Positions 6,601 to 9,786 of a stretch of DNA of 9,786 bases are shown one piece after another. The notes beneath the pieces are model-generated. The model worked only from the letters and a program-made list of their open reading frames with translations, searched no databases and had not been told where the DNA came from. This DNA comes from Phycisphaerales bacterium UBA2266. Lineage in GTDB: Bacteria; Planctomycetota; Phycisphaerae; Sedimentisphaerales; Anaerobacaceae. The position numbers and the translations under genes were made by a program. Position 1 is the stretch's first letter, and the number at the start of each line of letters is the position of its first letter. Location of the stretch: the NCBI GenBank assembly GCA_002347125.1, contig DDXG01000089.1, positions 1 to 9,786 of the forward strand. The letters run 5' to 3'.

Positions 6601-9243
6601 ACGGGCCTGCTCCTCCTGAAGCCACGGATGGCTGAACCGGTTGTTCGCCCAGTGTTTCCAGCATTCCAGATAGGCCTGCTCAAACCGTCGCCGGAAGGCC
6701 GCCGTTTCCTCCCCGCCCAGGCGGCTGACGTGATACATCAACGGCCCCTGGCTGCTGAATACCAGAAACGCCGCCGCCGGCCAGATCATGTTCTGATAAT
6801 TGCTGGCCGGTGACTCCTCATCATGGCTGTTGAACAGGGACAACGTCTGCCCGCCGCATCGGGCGTACTGCTCCTGGAGATACGCCAGATTGGCGTTCAG
6901 GCCCAGCGCATGATAAACCTCCTCCCCGGAACGGATGTTCTCGAGGTTCTTAATCAGTGCATTGTACGGTATAGTCCCGCTCTTGATCATCCGTGATTCA
7001 TTGCCGTGCCATTGCTCGCAGTAAAACAAACAATCAGGAGGATTCGCCTTCTGCGCTCGGTAGCACAGATACAGAATCGGAACGTTCGCCTCGTCCGTGC
7101 CCCGCAGGTCGCTCGGCTCAAACCCCGGCAACGTCACATCCCCGTATAACTGCGCTGCCGGTGCCTGGCCCGGCGCCGCCGGAAAGACCGTGTCAAACCC
7201 ATGCCCCACGTCGATCCGCAATCCGAATCCAAGCCCCGTAAGTTCCTCGCAGATGCCCGCCAGGTGCTGGACATTCTCGAACTCCCGCATATTCACCATG
7301 AAACTGTCGTGCCATTCATCCCATTCCCCGTCCCACCCCGACCGCCGGACCAGCTTGCCTTGCGCGTTCGCAACGTACACGGGAAAACGGTATGGATAGT
7401 CGGTATTGGCTTTTGAGAAATGCGACAGCACGCACAATATGACCCGCATGTGCAGTTCATCGGCCCGCTTCTTCAGTCGCAGCAGCCCCTCCAGCCCGCC
7501 CATATCGCGGCGCACGGTTCGCCCGTCCCAGATCGAAAAAACCGATGGATCGGGACCGGCCTCGCCCGCCCACCCCAACTCCAGCGCGCCCAATGGGTAT
7601 ATCCGCGAGTATCCCTCGGCCTTGATGGCCTCAAGCTGGTCCGCCAACTGATCAAACGAGCCGTAGACACATGCCCCGTTCTCATCACGGATGGCGCTGA
7701 AGTCCTTGTCCAGTCTGAGATTGAACGTATCGGTATACAGGCTCAGTACCCGCTGATTACGTTCATCGGCAACGAACTTCAACAGACCCTGCGCCTCGCT
7801 GTCGAGCACCTCATACGTCCAGCGCCTGCCCTCATCCCTGGAGACCTGCACGGCGTAGTGAATCCAGCCCCGCCGCGCCGGCAGCTCGATTTCGAAATAC
7901 ACCCGGCCGGCGCCGCCCTCCTCGATCTGCCGCATAGACAGCGTCCGTTTGCGGTGCCCGTTGACGGACCACTGCAATCGCGCCCGAATCTTCGATGCCT
8001 TGATCCGGTAGGGTCTGTCCACGGCCACCCGGACCGTCGCTTTATCCCCTTTGAACACGGACCGGTTGGTCTGGCTCTGAGGAAACACCATCGGCCGCTC
8101 GGTCAGAACGTCCGTCAGCAGGCGGCTGACCTGGTAGCACACCGACCGCGACAACCCCTTGTCCGGATGCCGCCAGTAATACAGTGCGGCGTACAACAGC
8201 CGCATGGCCTCATGAGCGTGCTCCTTTCGATGGATCCTCTCTCGCAGGGCGCGGATGCTCTGCAAGACCGTCAACACATCGGTGCACAGGAGATTGCGCG
8301 TCAGAGTGATCAGCGAACGGTCTCTGGCGTACGTCCTCAACGTCTCAAGCCAGGGTCTGATATACGGCCCGTGGTCATGGAAGATGTCGGTGCAGACCCC
8401 CCCGGATTCGATCGTCGTCGCGGCCGCCGCCGCGGCCATCGCGTCCTGACAATGCGCCGACCGGACCCGGACCGTCTTGACCGTTCGCCTGCCAACCGAA
8501 TACACCAGCACCGGCCCCCCCCCGGAATCCGTCAGGCCCTCAAAACCCGCGAATATCTTGGGCGTTGCCTGCGACGACGACCCCTGGGCCTGGACAAAAG
8601 GCTCAGTCTGTCGGCGGATGTAGTCCTTCAATGCACCGAGCTTCTTGCCCTCAAGGTCCGTCCCGATCATCAGGATTTCCTCACCGTGGCCCTGGCGGGC
8701 CAGCCACTCCCAGAACCTCTCCAGCAGCAGTATCCGGTCCTTGTTGGCCAGCACCTCCAGCCAAGCGGCCGCCTGCGGGTCCGACTTGAGCGACTCGAGT
8801 TCCGAAATGGTCGCGGCGCAGATTGACGGATGTGCGTCAAGAAAACGCAAGCTGTGATGCCGCACCTGCGAGACGTGGTAGTCGCCGTTGCACGCATGGT
8901 ACAACCCGCCTTCGAGTACGCCTATCAGATACTCCGCCCTGTTGCCCTTGGCCCCCGATGCACCTTCCAACAGCCCCCGATCCAACCGCAACTCGTGCGG
9001 CGCCAGCCGGATCGCTTGCCCGAGGTCATTCGCCAGGAGCAACCGCAGCTTCTTGCCTACGATGGCGTAGTATAAATCAAGACTGAAGCCACGGATTGCC
9101 TGGCAGGTGTGGTTGAGCAGGCCCTCAACAAGTGTCTGCCGGTCCTTGCCAAGCCTCTGCCCGACAAACTCGGGATTGAGGAATTCGCACTCTCCCTTCC
9201 AGTCGAACCGAAAAACGATGAGACAATCATCTGCCGTCGCCAT
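3679..9243 (-). CDS. Giant GH13 alpha-amylase-family / GT5 glycogen-synthase-like fusion protein with HEAT-like tail
   Basis: One uninterrupted frame of about 1854 residues. Order from the N-terminus: an unrecognised, largely helical region (1-390); an Ig-like or E-set beta-sandwich (about 395-500); a GH13 barrel and C-terminal beta domain (about 503-1028); a helical connector (about 1030-1145); a GT5-type glycosyltransferase (about 1150-1690); and a HEAT-like helical tail (about 1740-1840). Both modules normally work on alpha-1,4/1,6-glucan, so the likely role is cytoplasmic storage-glucan synthesis combined with transfer or remodelling; no signal peptide or membrane segment is visible. Typical GlgA is about 480 residues and GH13 enzymes 450-750, so this is a true multi-module fusion. 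ATG 9243 is chosen because the recognisable sequence begins there and AGAAG lies 7 bases upstream. A GTG at 9387, overlapping the sialidase-like stop codon, would add 48 poorly protein-like residues. The modular composition is well supported; the exact product and whether both sites are active are inference. Confidence 0.85.
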   Translation of the reverse strand: MATADDCLIVFRFDWKGECEFLNPEFVGQRLGKDRQTLVEGLLNHTCQAIRGFSLDLYYAIVGKKLRLLLANDLGQAIRLAPHELRLDRGLLEGASGAKGNRAEYLIGVLEGGLYHACNGDYHVSQVRHHSLRFLDAHPSICAATISELESLKSDPQAAAWLEVLANKDRILLLERFWEWLARQGHGEEILMIGTDLEGKKLGALKDYIRRQTEPFVQAQGSSSQATPKIFAGFEGLTDSGGGPVLVYSVGRRTVKTVRVRSAHCQDAMAAAAAATTIESGGVCTDIFHDHGPYIRPWLETLRTYARDRSLITLTRNLLCTDVLTVLQSIRALRERIHRKEHAHEAMRLLYAALYYWRHPDKGLSRSVCYQVSRLLTDVLTERPMVFPQSQTNRSVFKGDKATVRVAVDRPYRIKASKIRARLQWSVNGHRKRTLSMRQIEEGGAGRVYFEIELPARRGWIHYAVQVSRDEGRRWTYEVLDSEAQGLLKFVADERNQRVLSLYTDTFNLRLDKDFSAIRDENGACVYGSFDQLADQLEAIKAEGYSRIYPLGALELGWAGEAGPDPSVFSIWDGRTVRRDMGGLEGLLRLKKRADELHMRVILCVLSHFSKANTDYPYRFPVYVANAQGKLVRRSGWDGEWDEWHDSFMVNMREFENVQHLAGICEELTGLGFGLRIDVGHGFDTVFPAAPGQAPAAQLYGDVTLPGFEPSDLRGTDEANVPILYLCYRAQKANPPDCLFYCEQWHGNESRMIKSGTIPYNALIKNLENIRSGEEVYHALGLNANLAYLQEQYARCGGQTLSLFNSHDEESPASNYQNMIWPAAAFLVFSSQGPLMYHVSRLGGEETAAFRRRFEQAYLECWKHWANNRFSHPWLQEEQARTQLVERYPLLKGFGAYLRGLFQIADENPALTRGTLVPIETHNGRIAAFLRAYGKHVVLCVFNFPASYHEGQQAVAREFNFALKEAGTGRDASNIDPNETYELKERYNNVEGRQRRGKREYWSGEELLTLGFGGVLSPVSSHVYEVIYRDHAVHEDLIMCDSFDRYFRYGKEDRVRHAFVARTFAEACRRKRDGFLRFSGLYTVMAQWLLKHPRLGIADLSIMLREISEHDAAMRNRIIDYLMRIAVNEKGQFDNAVSRSAGDVLRSINVGTIVLVSPESKFSGSSGGLGLYTTDIADVLSEMGFPVIIVTPLYECNRRQILEQYGPRYEGHSVSVGFPCFYDDSQSCGTEANADIINLYRTRLVRYKHGKRAIVNVFYLENAKYFDQPYGGYTAEDKIRRARMLSQGALEALRTYNIYPSVIQTNEWPSWLVAAYLYRWEMYRNEAHFAGTQVLSMMHNPHPSYSIMLDEANPARREYYCRVLGFDPLRDRDMLFDRDSPSGCRLNLTHMMLTASPFIATVSRAMQERILAEPWVFGHGRLFRDKYENGRFFGRRNGFNMGARQRFWFSSKKSLLETYGRSAQRRLFTRYTEIKKTAKVNLQKDPCIRIAADDDRTDHVIFGMLHRICPQKGFELLVDWKVYEDGFGRQVRCEPWKMDGATVLEHFLRICPAAEFVICGRVEDSMDGRRFDAHLRRIAESPAFRGRLGYYPEGSLSPSLYRNLYLGCQFFVMPSGGPIGEPCGISQQEAHAAGTPVVAHHQDGLIRTVSDVDFGDTHCPANGVKFRGFTGESLLDALLDAVEIYTKGQRRTYKDAKGRPKPLKYSSLSFNAFRTDHRWLRMLHDYTVMYAFIQNTPLPEHLHAVQLIARIASDPDETPATVILREGLAVADGVSELIRALDCKTPSVRTRAAETLKKLCKAQDMTYRVDITRHLRRVLDSENPEVRRVVGACLDLLKVGPSLRRAGETAAQPV
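4174..5796 (-). other. GT5 glycogen/starch-synthase-like module of the giant fusion protein (residues ~1150-1690)
   Basis: The GT-B fold markers of bacterial glycogen synthase GlgA appear in order. S-S-G-G-L-G (1165-1170) stands at the donor loop where GlgA has K-T-G-G-L-G. N-E-W-P (1306-1309) stands at the H-D-W-H motif. M-H-N (1338-1340) keeps the active-site His. H-R-I-C-P-Q-K-G (1506-1513) keeps the Arg and Lys equivalent to E. coli Arg300 and Lys305. G-E-P-C-G (1620-1624) keeps the catalytic-site Glu equivalent to Glu377, followed by A-G-T-P-V-V and a D-G-L loop. In the family this enzyme adds glucose from ADP-glucose to the non-reducing end of an alpha-1,4-glucan. The retained C-terminal half suggests a working enzyme, but the changed N-terminal-domain residues leave donor specificity open. 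Confidence 0.75.
6160..7737 (-). other. GH13 catalytic module of the giant fusion protein (residues ~503-1028)
   Basis: The four conserved GH13 regions can be followed in order. Region I is V-I-L-C-V-L-S-H (601-608), keeping the His but lacking the usual Asp and Asn. Region II is G-L-R-I-D-V-G-H (674-681) with nucleophile Asp678 and Arg676. Region III is L-F-Y-C-E-Q-W-H (739-746) with acid/base Glu743. Region IV is F-N-S-H-D-E-E (804-810) with His807 and the third acid Asp808. All three catalytic acids are present, so activity is expected. The barrel entry Y-S-R-I-Y-P-L-G (545-552) and the S-V-F-S-I-W-D-G segment (567-574) are also family-like. The unusual region I, and a K-S-G-T-I-P-Y stretch after region III, recall the maltosyltransferase GlgE (GH13_3) more than classical amylases. 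Beta-strands at about 915-945 look like the C-terminal sandwich. Confidence 0.75.
8074..9243 (-). other. Unrecognised N-terminal region of the giant fusion protein (residues 1-390)
   Basis: About 390 residues precede the first recognisable domain. They begin with a beta-like L-I-V-F-R-F-D-W segment, contain a W/L-rich helical part (about 145-215), a flexible Gly/Ser linker (about 221-243), an alanine run (about 270-276) and a final helical, Arg-rich stretch (about 295-385). I could not match this to a family. There is no signal peptide and no membrane helix. Two guanine tracts on the coding strand fall in the linker part. Confidence 0.5.
8515..8523 (-). repeat. Nine-guanine homopolymer inside the giant gene
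   Basis: The plus strand has nine consecutive C, read as three GGG glycine codons (residues 241-243) on the coding strand, in a Gly/Ser linker. A second run of seven C lies at 8397-8403 (glycine codons 281-282). Such tracts are prone to replication slippage and to sequencing error; the frame is intact here. Confidence 0.95.
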
Positions 9244-9341
9244 ACACCATCTTCTAATGCGGTTGCACCTGTTCGCTCGAAGTGGACCGAGGGCCGCGCC
9301 GTCGTCTTCCGCCGTGCCACTGCCGGAAGCCACGGTGGGCC

Positions 9342-9371
9342 ATTCTACCGGACAGGCCCATACCTCCGCAA
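9342..9371 (-). promoter_or_regulatory. Candidate promoter of the giant GH13-GT5 gene
   Basis: On the minus strand TTGCGG (9366-9371, three of six to the -35 box) is followed after 18 bases by TAGAAT (9342-9347, five of six to the -10 box). Transcription would start near 9335 and leave a leader of about 90 bases before the ATG at 9243. The leader would contain a six-base-pair inverted repeat, CTTCCG at 9306-9311 with CGGAAG at 9324-9329, of unknown role and without a T-run. This supports the 9243 start over the overlapping GTG at 9387. Confidence 0.3.
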
Positions 9372-9383
9372 TGTCTCGGTCGA

Positions 9384-9786
9384 TCACGGGATAAGGGTCG
9401 GGTCCAGCACAACGTGCTTGATGGACTGACGCCGGTAGGTGTATGTGATGTGCACGCGGCCGCCGGAATCCTGGATAACGGCCGGGTAAGAGAACTCGCC
9501 CTCGCTGCGTTCCAGCGTCACAACCGGCCGGAAATCCACTCCGTCCGTGGAAATCGCCGCGTTGAGCATGTTCCGCCCAGATGGAAAAGGCCCACCGCGG
9601 ACGGTGTGGTTGTAGACCAGCAACTGCCGTCCGTCCTGCAACGTAACGGCGTCGGTCCCGGCGTTGGGATTGGGCAGCGTCGTCGCCGTCATCTTGCCCC
9701 AGGTCTGGCCGCCGTCCTGCGACCAGCTCTGGACAATCACCCCCTGGCGGCTGCGGCAGAGCACCTGCATCCGCCCATCCGCATAC
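9384..9786 (-). CDS. C-terminal end of a BNR-repeat sialidase-like protein (5' end outside window)
   Basis: The frame is open from the window edge to a TGA at 9386-9384, giving the last 133 residues; the internal Met at 9770 is not the true start. An Asp-box, S-Q-D-G-G-Q-T-W, followed by a weaker S-T-D-G-V-D-F repeat, marks a six-bladed beta-propeller of the sialidase/BNR type. Motifs L-P-N-P-N-A-G-T-D-A-V, D-G-R-Q-L-L-V-Y-N-H-T, F-S-Y-P-A-V-I-Q and H-I-T-Y-T-Y-R-R (shared with an I-K-H-V-V-L-D-P end) are typical of the exo-alpha-sialidase-like proteins abundant in Planctomycetota and Bacteroidota. Family members release terminal sialic acids, but many planctomycete paralogues are untested and may act on other acidic sugars. 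The catalytic Asp and Arg-triad residues from the N-terminal half are outside the window, so activity cannot be judged. The gene precedes the giant GH13-GT5 gene on the same strand. Confidence 0.82.
   Translation of the reverse strand, partial: YADGRMQVLCRSRQGVIVQSWSQDGGQTWGKMTATTLPNPNAGTDAVTLQDGRQLLVYNHTVRGGPFPSGRNMLNAAISTDGVDFRPVVTLERSEGEFSYPAVIQDSGGRVHITYTYRRQSIKHVVLDPTLIP

Noticed and set aside
7420..8826. A 468-residue plus-strand open frame opposite the N-terminal and GH13 part of the giant gene
   Set aside because: No recognisable motif, high Pro/Arg/Gln composition, and antisense to a frame with clear GH13 motifs. The same holds for plus-strand frames at 4006-5214 and 5218-6183.
3679..9243. 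Idea that the giant frame is two genes merged by an assembly error
   Set aside because: There is no stop, duplicated end or composition break between the modules. The connector (about residues 1030-1145) reads as ordinary protein, so a genuine fusion is simpler, though reads should confirm it.
1..9786. tRNA, rRNA, CRISPR arrays, insertion sequences or phage genes
   Set aside because: No cloverleaf-like segment, regularly spaced repeat, transposase motif or terminal inverted repeat was seen on either strand by eye.

Overview
The window is GC-rich DNA that looks like a polysaccharide-degrading member of the Planctomycetota, most likely a Phycisphaerae-type lineage. The main clue is the first partial gene, which ends in a single dockerin-like calcium loop behind a beta-sandwich tail, a C-terminal layout common in secreted proteins of that group. 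Dense coding, weak or absent Shine-Dalgarno sequences and a sialidase / fucosidase-like / sugar kinase neighbourhood fit the same picture. The assignment is inferred from protein style only; no rRNA or marker gene is present.

Layout: (1) 1-312, + strand, the 3' end of a secreted dockerin-like-tailed protein. (2) 351-1430, - strand, a PfkB-family kinase resembling 2-keto-3-deoxygluconate (KDG) kinase. (3) A 173-bp divergent intergenic region with a ribosome binding site for the kinase and a possible leaderless promoter for the next gene. (4) 1604-3652, + strand, a secreted GHL6/GH42-like glycoside hydrolase with a possible alpha-L-fucosidase role. (5) 3679-9243, - strand, convergent with gene 4: a protein of about 1854 residues joining an unrecognised N-terminal region, a beta-sandwich, a GH13 alpha-amylase-family barrel, a GT5 glycogen/starch-synthase-type glycosyltransferase and a HEAT-like tail. 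(6) 9384-9786, - strand, the 3' end of a BNR-repeat sialidase-like gene just upstream of gene 5.

How the genes may work together (inference): genes 1, 4 and 6 belong to glycan capture and hydrolysis, with fucose and sialic-acid-type sugars as plausible targets. Gene 2 would feed a keto-deoxy sugar acid into central metabolism. Gene 5 has no visible export signal and would act in the cytoplasm on alpha-glucan, perhaps storing surplus glucose. It is the most unusual item: two carbohydrate-active catalytic modules, normally separate proteins, in one chain, with all three GH13 catalytic acids kept but several donor-site residues of the GT5 module replaced. No mobile element, CRISPR array, tRNA or rRNA was seen, and no gene-free stretch exceeds 300 bases.
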